A stretch of DNA of 64,000 nucleotides. It comes from Mycoplasma bradburyae (lineage in GTDB: Bacteria > Bacillota_I > Bacilli_A > Mycoplasmatales > Mycoplasmoidaceae). Below are positions 11,239-21,243 of the stretch, piece after piece. The stretch's first letter is position 1, and every line of letters begins with the position of its first letter. The DNA is taken from assembly GCF_024339025.1 (NCBI RefSeq), contig NZ_CP101415.1:558001-622000 (forward strand), given 5' to 3'. The notes under the pieces were generated by a model, which was not told the DNA's origin, made no database searches, and saw only the letters and a list, made by a program, of their open reading frames with translations. A program made the position numbers and the translations under genes.

Positions 11239-12971
11239 ATGAAATTAAGTATTAAAAAAATATTAGTTAACGGATTGCTAATGTTAACATTAGCAGGACC
11301 GACGTTATCATTATCATCATGTAAAAAAGAAAATGATGGAATGATAGCCCCCCCCCCCCGAAGGATTCTGATGGCAATAAATCAGGTACTAGTGAAAATA
11401 AACCTGTTGAAATAAACGACAAGTTAATAGTTAAATCTAGCGCTGATAAAATTAAGCCTGTTCAAGAAGATGCTGTTCAAATTGACGCATCATTAGATGT
11501 TTCTAAAAAAGAAGAAACAGAAGTTGAAAAAACACCTAGACAAAAAGCTATTGAAAAAATTCAGCTATTAATCCAAAAAGTAAATGCCATAGCTGAGAAA
11601 AAGGGTGTAACTGCTAAATTAATTAAAATAGCTAAGAAAGCAGCGGTGACAGCGGCAAATAGCCAAATAAATAAAATAAAAAGATTATCAGATCAAGAGT
11701 TTGCTAAAAAGAATAATGGCGAAGGTGAATATAACGCTCTTTTAACCAAAATAAGACCTGTACTTAAAAAAGTAAATATTGATGTTGATCAAATTTTAAA
11801 TGTCGTAGAAGATAAGGTTACTGAAGTAGCTGGGAAACTTTTGCAAGAAAGAAAAACCAAATCATTTATAAAGAAAATGGAAGGTTTTAAAACAGAAATA
11901 GTTGATAATTCCATTAAGAAAACTATTGATGATAATATAGCTTGATTAACTGCAGAATTAGAAAACGCTAAAAAAGAAGAAAATGCAGATGATAAATTAA
12001 AACAATATAACTCTGAAGATGGTACAGGTAAGTTTTATAACAAATTCACAGAAACTAAAAACTTATACGAAAATGAATTAAGAAAAAGAATTGCTTTTGC
12101 AAACAGAATAGAATCATCTAAATCAGAATTCGATAGCACTCAGGCACCAGCTACATTTAACTGATCAAATACAGAACAAAACTTCAAATTATTTGAATTA
12201 AGTTCTAAAATGTACGATGATATCACTGCCGGAGAATTCTTTGAACAAACTGAAGATAATCCTTCATACGATACAGTTATTGATACCGAAGAAGTAAAGG
12301 GATTAATAACTAAATACAAGAATAAGTTTAAAACTGAAATCGATGCAGGTCGCGGATTATTAAGTGAAGATAAAGCTGCTATGGTTGCTATTGAAGATGT
12401 TGATGTAACCACATTACAACCATTAATTACATTTAATGATAACTATACAGCTAAACAAATAGCTAAATGAAACCTTTTAAGAACTAAATTACATTTACCC
12501 GCTTTACAAGACGCATCATCAACTTTAAATGCTAATGAAAAAGCTAAATTAATTCTTCAAGGTATTTTAGGATTCACTCGTATAGAATCTAATAACGTTA
12601 ATGTATCTACAGTTCACAGCTATAACAAAGGAACTGACGAAGTTGTTAAAGCTCACGATTGAAATTATGGTGATATCTACTATAGTTCATTCAGCACTCC
12701 TTTAGTAAGTGATGACAATGTTGGTATTACAAGCGATTTCTTATCAACTGTATTATTCAAATCGACTCTAGGTGAAAGAAAAGCTTATAAGAAATACGGT
12801 TTAACTAGTGAAGAAAAAGTTAAGGAATGAGGTCATTTATTAGCAGCTTTAGATAAGAACGCTAAATATTACTATGGTGTAGTAATTGCTGAGGAGACAG
12901 GAATGAACGAAACTGTACCTCTAAGAACTAATTACAAAGTTTATATAAATGATATGTTCTTTAAGAAATAA
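11239..12971 (+). CDS. Lipoprotein put out of frame by a C12 run (probable phase-OFF)
   Basis: The start at 11239 gives a signal peptide with lipobox LSLSSC, then Lys/Glu/Asn and a poly-C run (11348-11359). With 12 C the start frame ends after about 26 more codons at a TAA. The downstream frame, entered after the run at AAG GAT TCT, is open to TAA at 12969-12971. One extra C, or two fewer, joins them into 577 residues with a PPPP segment after the lipobox. The C-terminal part is Lys/Glu-rich and helical, ending in a mixed domain without a family I recognise. The long downstream frame shows no decay. It diverges from the IdeS-like protease gene. A sequencing error in the run cannot be excluded. 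Confidence 0.85.
11348..11359 (+). repeat. Poly-C tract (12 C) inside a lipoprotein gene
   Basis: Twelve consecutive C in a genome region that is otherwise about 70 percent A+T, placed just after the lipobox codon. Homopolymers of this length slip readily during replication. Lengths of 10 or 13 restore the reading frame; 12 breaks it. Confidence 0.9.
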
Positions 12972-13010
12972 TATCTTTTAACCTTCAAATATAAAAAACA
13001 AAATATGTAA

Positions 13011-13045
13011 AACACAACCCATTCTAAATAGGGTTGTATTTTTTA
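13011..13045 (+). terminator. Intrinsic terminator after the poly-C lipoprotein gene
   Basis: Stem ACAACCC (13014-13020) with GGGTTGT (13031-13037), extended by further pairs and followed by a T-run, starting about 40 nt after the stop codon. It lies just outside the mobile element boundary at 13100. Confidence 0.8.
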
Positions 13046-13091
13046 TGTTAGTAGTAATTATTTTTTGGTTTCTTGTATTATTTAATAATAG

Positions 13092-13099
13092 TTTATTTT
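13092..13099. repeat. Left 8-bp target site duplication
   Basis: TTTATTTT directly outside the left terminal inverted repeat. The same 8 bases lie directly outside the right repeat at 32470-32477. Eight-bp duplications are characteristic of mycoplasma integrative conjugative elements moved by a DDE transposase. Confidence 0.85.
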
Positions 13100-13124
13100 G
13101 ACCGTTGTAACAAACTTGGGGGTT
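13100..13124 (+). repeat. Left terminal inverted repeat of the element
   Basis: Begins GACCG and ends TTGGGGGTT. The reverse complement of 32445-32469 matches it at 21 of 25 positions, with the four mismatches spread through the middle. The run of five G is conspicuous in this AT-rich DNA. Confidence 0.88.
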
Positions 13125-13137
13125 CTCGTAAAAAGTT

Positions 13138-14664
13138 ATGAGAAACCTTGAGGAAAAGACAAGACAAAACAAACTAGATTCTTTAACAGGGCAATTTGGA
13201 AGCGTACATAAAAACGCAGTTTTTTATGGATCGTTGTTTTTTAAAGCATCTCAAAAAGTAACTTCATCCGCAAATCAAAAAAAGAATAGACATGCGAGAT
13301 ACTTTAAAGATGGTTTGTATTTAGAGTACATCGCAAGAGAAGAAGCTGTATCAAAAGAAGATCGCAGTAAGGTTTTCGATATTCAAGGTAACGAAATATC
13401 ATTAGATTTAGCTAAACAAAAAATGGCTAAATTAGATGATGATCAATTCGTATGAGAAAATGTTTTATCTTTTGATGACAAGACTAAAAAACTGATTGAT
13501 TTTAACGATAAGAAATCTATAGCTAAACTTATTCAACGTCCGCTTTATGATTTCTGAAAAAGCAATGGAATTAATCCTAAAAATATTGATTTAGTCTTCA
13601 GTATTCATCAAAATACAGAACATCCACATATTCATTTTTCTTTCTGAGAAAAAGAAAAAACTTATAAGTTGCGAACTAAAAATGGAGAAGATAGATCTTT
13701 CAGAATTAAGGGAGCGCTTAAAAAAGAAACTTTTTTAAAACTTAAACAAGACATCTTCATTAGAATTCTTGAAATTCAAAATGAGAAAAAACTTTATACT
13801 TCCGAGTTTGTTGAAATCTTTAAAAACAAACTTGAAAACGGTGTTGTTTCGTTTGAAAACAAAGACTATGCCGATGCCTATAATTGGGTGAAGGAAAATA
13901 AATCAACTAAAGAAATTCGTTTCAAAAATTTAACTGAACAAGAACAGGAAATAATCCTTAAAGGAGTTAGAAGTGTATTTAAAACTGACCCTGAACTAGC
14001 TAAAATGCTTGATGAGTACTACAAGCAAGCCAAAATTATTAATTCTTGAATTCAAGAACAAATCAAGGAATTCAATGAAAATCATCGTATAGCTACTTAT
14101 AACGATATAGATGATCCAGAAGATAAGAGTAGCTTGAATTATCATGATCTGACCTATGATAAGTTGAGTGCTGATTTTTTAACAAAAGAATTGAATGCAA
14201 AATTCGGAAATGCATTTATTAAAGCTTCTCATAACCCTGGTAGCGATCTTAAAAAGGCTGGAATGGAAAATGAATCATCAGATATTGATAACAATTTTCA
14301 TAACGGATTTATTGATGGCGGTCATATGGACGATGGTATTAGCGATGCTTTCATTAAATCGCTTCATTTTAAAGCTAAAAAATCAGAAAGTGTTTGGTAT
14401 AGAAAAACTCTTGACAACAAAACTAGATCTTTATTTGAGAACTCTAGCTACGATGTAGATTTTGATAAATCCAAGAAATTCAAACGAATCAACTATAAGA
14501 CAAGAAATATGATGCATAACTTTTTCAAAGATAGCTTTGATAAAAGTTCATATATGAATGCTTGATTCTTTGAATGTAGCCAGAGAAAAGTAGTTGAACA
14601 CTTAAAGCTTCTAAACCAAGATAAATTGGTTTATATGAAAAAAGGATATCGAACGATATCTTAA
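13138..14664 (+). CDS. Conjugative relaxase, MobL/MobP2-like
   Basis: A 508-residue protein with the HUH-type motif HPHIHFSFWEKE near residues 160-171, which coordinates the metal in relaxases, and an upstream YIARE segment (about residue 63) typical of MobL-like proteins. It would nick the element's oriT and carry the strand into the recipient. The C-terminal half is helical and unassigned. It is the first gene of the element, 14 nt inside the left inverted repeat. In a circular form the palindromic right end (32169-32372) would lie directly upstream, the usual position of an oriT. Several in-frame TGA codons are read as Trp. The nicking tyrosine is not assigned. Confidence 0.78.
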
Positions 14665-14725
14665 TTTTGCTTTGTAAAAGACCTGAGTAAGTCTATAAAC
14701 TACTTTAAAAAAGGTATTACATACT

Positions 14726-15295
14726 ATGTTTATAAACTTTTATAATGGAAAGTTTGACGGCAGTCAACTAGACCAATACAATGATCCAACTTGAGAAATT
14801 GAAGAGTATGAAAACTCTGAATCTAATAATTCTAAAACTGAAAGAATTTTTAATCCACCTAAAAACGCTATTGTAATAGGGAGTGGAACCTTATCTGGGT
14901 CAGTTTACAACCATAAAACTGGAACAACAAGTAAAGGTAGAGAATACGTGAGTTTTTATTTTTCAGTACCTAATCAGGACGGAGAGCTTAAAGAATCTAG
15001 CAACAAAAAATTATATCGCGAAAGTGATAAAGATACCGCTAATTTTGGATTCAATGCCTGTGTGTTTGCTAATTCCAAAAATAAAACAATTTTTTATGCC
15101 ATGAAAGGTTTAAAAAATGGTGAATTCATTCGTATCGATGCGCAAATTAAAGTTAAAGGTAGCAATAAAAAAGAATCAATTGAAGTGTTCTTAGAACCTT
15201 TGAAGCTATTAAATAAGTTTGAAAATAAAAAAAACGCGAATCAAGAATCACTTAATAAGACTAGAGAAAACGATGTTTCTGAAACAGATGATTAA
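14726..15295 (+). CDS. SSB-like (OB-fold) protein of the element
   Basis: A 189-residue protein. Residues about 45-155 have the pattern of a single-stranded DNA-binding OB fold: a G-T-L-S-G-S-V opening strand, GREYVSFYFSVPN, a FIRIDAQIKVKG strand and an acidic C-terminal tail (ending SETDD), which in SSBs recruits partners. It lies 61 nt after the relaxase in the same orientation. Inferred role: coating the transferred strand. The assignment is by pattern only; a different OB-fold protein is possible. One in-frame TGA is read as Trp. Confidence 0.5.
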
Positions 15296-15384
15296 TAAAC
15301 TATTATTCCTAGCTTTTGCTAGGTATATCAGAACAGTAATAGTTTTATATAAGTGTAATTCTTATAGTTCTGAAATTACAAATT

Positions 15385-15912
15385 ATGAAAAAAGAAGTTA
15401 ATAAGAAAGAAAAAGTTCCTGTTAATTATTACAAAGAAGCTTTATCAATTTATCAAAAACAAAAAGAAACAATAACCGACGAAGAAATGGTTGAATTTGA
15501 GTTTGTAAATCGTTGAGGCGCTTCTTTCATGTTTGAAGAATGAATGCTATGAATGCCTTTATTAAGAGAGAACGTTAAAGCTCTGGTTTTATTTTCTGTG
15601 GTTTTTACAAGGTCTGGTCCAACTAGAAATGAAAAGTTTTGTTATGGAATCAATGAATCTGAATTTGATACTTTTAGAAAGGTTTTTTGCTATAGCAAGA
15701 AGGAATTGAATGACAGTTTAGATCTTTTAATTAAAAATAAAATTTTCGGAAGATTCGATAGACCAGATAGAGGTGGTTATGAATATTTTATTGATATGAA
15801 ATATGTTCAAGACGAAGTAATAAGTAAAGTTCTTGAACAAAGAGCTAAAAAAATAGTTAAGAAATATCATAACCGCATTAAGAAACAGAAAGACAAAAAG
15901 AAAGTTAGTTAA
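15385..15912 (+). CDS. Winged-helix-like protein of the element (175 aa)
   Basis: Lys-rich N-terminus, then a domain (residues about 50-150) resembling the two halves of the next gene: W-M-P-L-L followed by an ALVLFSVVF helix, then a SKKELNDSLDLLIKNKIF recognition-like segment and a GGYEYFID wing. The C-terminal tail is strongly basic (KKQKDKKKVS). It ends 2 nt before the next start, so the two are translationally linked. DNA binding is inferred. Candidate roles are replication initiation or regulation at the adjacent iterons. Confidence 0.6.
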
Positions 15913-15914
15913 CT

Positions 15915-16637
15915 ATGAAATTCCTAGATTATTTTGAAGAACAAAAATTTAATAAAATTTCAATATTTATTAATCAAGAAATGATTAATATGCCTGAATT
16001 AAAGACATTCAAGCATGTTTGTATATTTGCGGTTCTTTTCTTCTTTCATAAATCAGAGAAGGAGATTATTTTCGGCAATATAAACTTCTTGATATATCTA
16101 ACCGGTTTAAAGAAAAGTTCTGTATATAAGGCATTAGAAGACTTATCGAAAGCAGGTTTATTAAAAATAACTAAAAATAGCGATAAAACAACCGAATATA
16201 AATTGCTTTTATCTAATGAATTAGAAGCTAAATTAAGCTCTAAAAACAATAAATTCTTTTTCTTAAAACCCTGAATGAATAAATTACCTGAGTTAAAAAC
16301 TTGGTCAATTAGACAAATATTTGCTGTTATATATTCTATTGATTTGTTTAGTTCTTTTGGTCATAGATTAGTGCCTAGAGGATTGATAAACAACGATATT
16401 ATTTTTGAACTAACTAAGCTTAAAAAAAGATCAGTTTTTGCTTCGATTGACCAACTTAAAAACATTGATTTTATCAAATCAGTTAAGGTTGAAGGAAGGT
16501 TCTTAAACAAGGAATTCAACAAGTGATATCGAGGTGAATACGAAAGTTATCAGATCAACAAAGAGTACTTCTTTCAAGAGATTAAGAACGATACAAAACA
16601 GTTATTAAGCACGGTAGAATTCGATAAATTAAGTTAA
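15915..16637 (+). CDS. Protein with two tandem winged-helix-like repeats, candidate replication initiator
   Basis: A 240-residue protein built from an internal duplication. The first half has MPELKTF, then CIFAVLFFF, then LTGLKKSSVYKALEDL. The second has LPELKTW, then IFAVIYSI, then LTKLKKRSVFASIDQL. Each looks like a winged helix with a recognition helix at the KK-S-V segment. Two winged helices in tandem are the architecture of iteron-binding Rep initiators. A 21-bp iteron-like array (16793-16939) begins 156 nt downstream. An in-frame TGA (Trp) lies between the halves. I do not recognise it as a named Rep family; an initiator role is inferred from architecture and position. Confidence 0.6.
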
Positions 16638-16792
16638 TAAAATAGCTTCAAAAAAGCGAACTAAGAGACAAAATAAAAATGGAAAAAGTAAGAAAAAATA
16701 TATCAGAAAAAATAGTCAATTTTTATCCGATTTTTAGCTTAAAAAATGCTGCTGATTTTAGCTGAATTTTGATATTAAAAAACAACGATTTT

Positions 16793-16939
16793 TTCCGTAT
16801 TTTGCACAACTCTTTCCGTATTTTGCACAAGTCATTCCGTATTTTGCACAAGTCATTCCGTATTTTGCACAAGTCATTCCGTATTTTGCACAAGTCATTC
16901 CGTATTTTGCACAACTCTTTCCGTATTTTGCACTTTGCT
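16793..16939 (+). repeat. Seven 21-bp direct repeats (iteron-like array)
   Basis: Seven head-to-tail units of exactly 21 bp with shared core CCGTATTTTGCACAA. The first and sixth end CTCT, the second to fifth end GTCA, and the seventh is truncated after GCAC. A 21-bp period is two helical turns, so bound proteins would sit on one face, as in plasmid iterons. Because 21 is divisible by 3, both strands have spurious periodic open frames here, which I do not call genes. Confidence 0.9.
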
Positions 16940-16947
16940 TTTTTTGT

Positions 16948-16974
16948 GCATATATGTTATTTAAACATATATGC
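16948..16974. terminator. Palindrome between iterons and AT-rich repeats
   Basis: An 11-bp perfect stem, GCATATATGTT with its complement, 5-nt loop, followed by TTTTTA on the plus strand. It may end transcripts from the winged-helix genes or be part of an origin. Confidence 0.55.
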
Positions 16975-16990
16975 TTTTTATGGATAAATA

Positions 16991-17076
16991 ATTTCTTATA
17001 GATTTCTTATAAATTTCTTATAGATTTCTTATAAATTTCTTATAGATTTCTTATAAATTTCTTATAAATTTCTTAA
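16991..17076 (+). repeat. AT-rich 11-bp tandem repeats (unwinding-element-like)
   Basis: About eight tandem copies of ATTTCTTATAA or ATTTCTTATAG, nearly all A+T, with a period of one helical turn. The position next to iterons resembles the AT-rich repeats where origins melt. The remaining 69 nt before the next start are AT-rich without visible features. Confidence 0.85.
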
Positions 17077-17145
17077 TCGAGCAAAATATTTTTAAAAACC
17101 ACTAAAAATTACCTCAAAAAAATAAACCAAATTTAACTTTGTTTT

Positions 17146-17544
17146 ATGAACCGAAATCGAACCCCAAAAATAAACTTTAAAAAATTTTTTCAAGATACAT
17201 TGGTAAGCAAAACTCAAAAACTTATCAACAACAAAATCAAAACAGAACAATTGGTTATGAATCTGATCTCTGAAATGACTAATTGTTTCTCAAACGAATT
17301 ATCAAAAAACGAAATGCTCGACTTCATAATCGATAATCAAAATTTATTTTTTGAAATGTGAAAAACCGGAAAGCATAAAATCACAAAAACTTTTTTCATT
17401 AACCTAAAAAACGAAATTAAACCATTGGTTTCTAATTACTTAAAAACCTGCTTTCGAAATTCAAAAAGTTTTAAACAATTCCGATTCGACAATAATTCAC
17501 AACTATTACTTAAAAACTTGGCTAGAGAGGAAATTTTCAACTAG
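17146..17544 (+). CDS. Small basic protein of the element (132 aa)
   Basis: A Lys/Asn-rich, probably helical protein with no signal peptide or membrane segment. One in-frame TGA is read as Trp. It ends 7 nt before the TraG start and so belongs to the transfer operon. I do not recognise it. An accessory DNA-processing or regulatory role is possible from position only. Confidence 0.6.
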
Positions 17545-17551
17545 ATAACTT

Positions 17552-19495
17552 ATGAGAAATTTCAAGAAAACTAAACTTGTTGTTTTAATCTTAGTGCTAT
17601 TTTGCTTAATGGCTTGCGTTACGCTTTCGCTGCTTGTTTCTGTAGCTAAAATGACTATCTACAAGACTGGAATTATAGACCAGATTAAAAATTACTGAAA
17701 TTGAGTTTTTGGTTCAAGTGTAGGTTTTGTAGCTTCGATATTCTTAGCTTTTACAACGTTCAAGAAATCTTCAACGTTCATCAAAACTAGTGATGAACAA
17801 ATTCACGGCGATGCTAAATTTTTGATTGACGAAAGAAGAAAACAACCAACTAAACTTTTAGAAAAATTCAATGAAGAATACCCAGATAAACAAATTCCCG
17901 CCTTTGTGGCAAGAACTTATCGTGATAAGTCAGGCAAGATAGCATACAATACAATTCTCGCTGATAACAAAAAATCAACAGTTCACACACTTGTTTTAGG
18001 TGCTACCGGTTCAGGTAAAACTCAAAGATTCGTATATCCAACTTTGAATTATAACTTAAGGCTAAGTTACGAAAATAAGCCGAATTTATTCGTAATTGAC
18101 GTAAAAGGGGAAATTTTAGCTAAGTTTAGAGATGAGTTCAAAAATAATGATTACGAAGTTATCGAAGTTAATTTGTATGATCCATTCAAAAGTCATCGCT
18201 GAAATCCATTAGCAAGAACTTATAGTTTGTGGTTAGAATATCTGAAATCCAAAAAAGATTCTGAAAAATCTTTAAAACTTAAGACTGAAGTGGATTCAGA
18301 AATTAACAACATAGTTGAACCATTTTTTAACCCTAACAAGAAAGGCGAAAACATTGAATGAGTAATGGGAGCTGAAGCGATTGTAAAAGGAGTTATTTGG
18401 TATTTGTTAGAATTCTGTTTTGATTTTATAACACCTGAAAAATTCAATCTTCCAAGTATTGCAGGAATAATTTTTAAACAAAAAGAAAATTTACTTGAAG
18501 ATTTGTTAGAGTGTAAAGATATCAACCCAACAGCAAAATGTTTTGAATTTTTGAACGCTTATTTTATCGAATGTGAGAATGATAAACAACGATCTGGTTA
18601 TATCAGTTCAGTTGTTACTGGAATGAGTATTTTAACAAACGATGGAATTAAATACTTGTTATCTGATAACGAGTTTAAGTTTAAAACTTTTTTATCAGCA
18701 GATAATCACGATCAAAAAATAAAGCCCAGAGTTATTTTCTTTGTCATACCCGACGAAGACACCAGTAGATATAGCCTTGCAACTTTATTCATTAACCAGT
18801 TTTACAATACCGCAGTAAAAATATCTAGAAGTTTTGAAACGCAAACTTTGCCAAGAAGCTTATTGTTTATCGGTGATGAATTCTTCAACATACCAAGGGT
18901 GAATAATATGCAACAAAAAATTTCAGTAGCTAGAAGTAGAAATATTTTTTTCGCTTTAATATCGCAAAACGATGCTCAAATTAGCAAAATGTACTTAGAT
19001 GACGCTAAAACAATCAGAGAAAATTGTTCATGCCATGTAGTTTTAAGTATTTCAAGCAGCGACATAAGTTACGCTAAATCTCTAAGCGAATTAATTGGTC
19101 AAAAATCTGTTATTTCTAAATCATTCAGTGAAAGTTTAGATAAAAAATCTAGCAAAAATGGGCTAGTTAATAAAGGTTCAGTTTCTTCGTCCTTACAAGC
19201 GTTAAATTTAATTAACGCAAACGAAATTTTATCAATGAAATCTCCGTTAGGTATTTTATTGAAAAATAAAACCTTACCTTCAATCATCAAATATAACGCT
19301 GCCTTTGAATTCGAGGAAATCAATAAGATTAAATCTACTTCAGAAGGCGTCGGCTTTAAAGAATATAATGAGCAAGACATTAACTACAATATAGACCTAA
19401 ATTTATCTAGAATTCAAATAAGTGAAAACTATGATAAATTGACATATTTATCTGATAAAAAACAAGGAAAATTGTTTTCAGAAAACAACGATTAA
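17552..19495 (+). CDS. traG: TraG/VirD4-type coupling ATPase
   Basis: A 647-residue coupling protein that links the relaxosome to the secretion channel. Two N-terminal membrane segments (residues about 8-32 and 48-70) are followed by a cytosolic ATPase domain. Walker A is GATGSGKT near residue 150, followed by NLFVIDVKGE, and the Walker B-like segment LLFIGDEFFN is near 437. Three separate open segments share one frame once TGA is Trp. It heads the mating-channel genes and corresponds to the TraG protein conserved in mycoplasma ICEs. The length fits compact VirD4 proteins of Gram-positive elements. Confidence 0.9.
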
Positions 19496-19532
19496 TCTTT
19501 AATTAAACAATAGAAATTCAGGAGAAAATATT

Positions 19533-19892
19533 ATGAATATTATCGATAAAATGAATTACATCATAATGCAAGTTTTATCATCGACAATGATTCTTCATGA
19601 TGGCGAGTCAGGAATTGCTAATCCAGATAGCTTTGATTTTTCCAAGCTCGAAGATGGACTTTGAAATTGAGGCGCAAAAATATTAGCATTTTTGTTAGCA
19701 ATTGGCGGAATTGTCTTCTTGTTTTCAGTTGTTAAGGATGCGATATCAGTAATGGCTTCAGGCAAAGAAGAAGAAAAAGCAGCTTTTAAAAGCTCGTTAG
19801 CTTGAAAATTACTTTGTCTTGTTATTTTATTTGCTAGTAGCGGGATTTTAGTTGCTTTAAAAGATATCATTATTGCAGCTAGAGGTTCTTAA
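19533..19892 (+). CDS. Small two-helix membrane protein, VirB2/TrbC-like
   Basis: A 119-residue protein with two hydrophobic helices (residues about 48-68 and 92-112) separated by a short charged loop (GKEEEKAAF). This is the size and topology of VirB2/TrbC pilin-like subunits of type IV secretion systems. A clear AGGAG lies 9 nt before the ATG. It sits between TraG and the VirB6-like gene, 9 nt before the latter. The assignment rests on topology and context, not on a diagnostic motif. Confidence 0.6.
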
Positions 19893-19901
19893 GGTTAGGT
19901 T

Positions 19902-21242
19902 ATGACAGATTGATTTTCTGAGATATTCTTAAAAATAATTTGATGAATCATAATCTGAGGACCATTGAAAGTAATTCAAGGATTCAGTACAGTTGTAAGC
20001 TACTTAGGAGGTTCTCTATCTCTAAGATTGATATTTGGTGTAGATCAAGATTTTAATTTTAACGGGTTTCCAAACGCCTTTTACATCTTAATAGGTGTTG
20101 GAGTTGTTGTAGGTTTAATTTTGTTTATATCATCGCTTATAGTTTCAATGGTTGTTCGCGGTAATGACGAAACCTTGAAAATAAAAATAACGAATGGTTT
20201 CAAATATGCTTTTATTGGAATGTCTTTAATTTTTTTAATTCCAATAATGATCTTAATTTTTGGTTCTTTTTTAAACTTTCTCGGTATTTATATTCCTAGA
20301 TTATTTCAACAAGAATCAACTAACCTAGCAGATTTAATGTATTATATCGGCTCACCCGACGGTATAGGTCAAGCTAGAAGTGGTAATTTTGATCCTCCAG
20401 AAAACATTGGTAACTGAAATATTATTATCCAGATCATAGCTGTTTTATTTGCTTTGATATCGTTCTTATTGTTAGGAATTCAACTAGTTGTAAGAACTAT
20501 TGAAATATTCATCTTATTCATTTTTTCTCCAGTTATTGCATTTAGCTCTATGAGTGACAATGGAGGAAGATTAGTAATTCTTAAAAATTTAATTCTGGGA
20601 AAATATTTAGCTTTGATGCTTGATGTAATCGGATTTTATATCGGCGTTTATGTTATCACGCAATTACTAGGAATTGTTAGAAGTGAATCATTAGATTGAT
20701 TTGCATCACAAATCATGCAACTATTTGTTGTTTGCGGAGGATGTTTTATGATGACTGAATTATCGAAATTAGCTAGTGGATTTATAGGTGATCAAGGTTC
20801 GCTTAAAGATACCGCAAATAATGTTAAATCTACATTATTTGGTGCTGGAGCTTTAGCCTTTGGCGGATTAAAAATAGCTTCATTAATAACTAAAAATGCG
20901 GCAACAAAACCTGTATCTTCTATTGGCAAAATTTTAAGCGGATCTAGAGGTGAAGTTGCTGATGATAAATCAGGAATAATTAACAAATCACTAAATAGAA
21001 TTGGTCAATCTATTGGTGATAAGAAAAATATTAATCCTGAAACACATACATTCAATAAGCAAATTAAAAATCTTTCAACAAAAAGAAGAGTTGCTTTTGC
21101 TCAAGATGAACTGAAATTGCTCAATTCTAAGCTGAAAAACAATCCAGATATATTCACTTCTTCTGACAAGAACAGAATGGAAGTAATAAACAAATGATTA
21201 AAAAAATCTGAAACCAAAAATATTAAGAAAAAAATAGATTAA
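19902..21242 (+). CDS. Polytopic mating-channel protein, VirB6/TrbL-like
   Basis: A 446-residue protein with about six to seven membrane helices in the first 290 residues. A characteristic segment is EIFILFIFSPVIAFSSMSDN followed by an amphipathic stretch and another helix, as in VirB6/TrbL-type inner-membrane channel proteins. A hydrophilic, basic C-terminal tail (residues about 300-446) is predicted cytosolic. In-frame TGA codons are frequent near the N-terminus (WW, WG). It ends 1 nt before the VirB4 start. Likely function: membrane core of the conjugation channel. Confidence 0.7.
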
Positions 21243-21243
21243 A

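Noticed and set aside
11239-12971. Ordinary pseudogene reading of the poly-C lipoprotein
   Set aside because: The only lesion is a slippage-prone homopolymer and the remaining frame is intact, so a reversible OFF state is the better explanation, though error is possible.
16723-16987. Open frames on both strands across the 21-bp repeats, with periodic peptides such as CKIRNDL and FRILHKS
   Set aside because: The 21-bp unit is a multiple of three, so any frame without a stop in one unit stays open. No start context or family resemblance; it is DNA repeat, not a gene.
16793-17076. CRISPR array
   Set aside because: Units are directly adjacent with no unique spacers, and no cas gene lies in the window.
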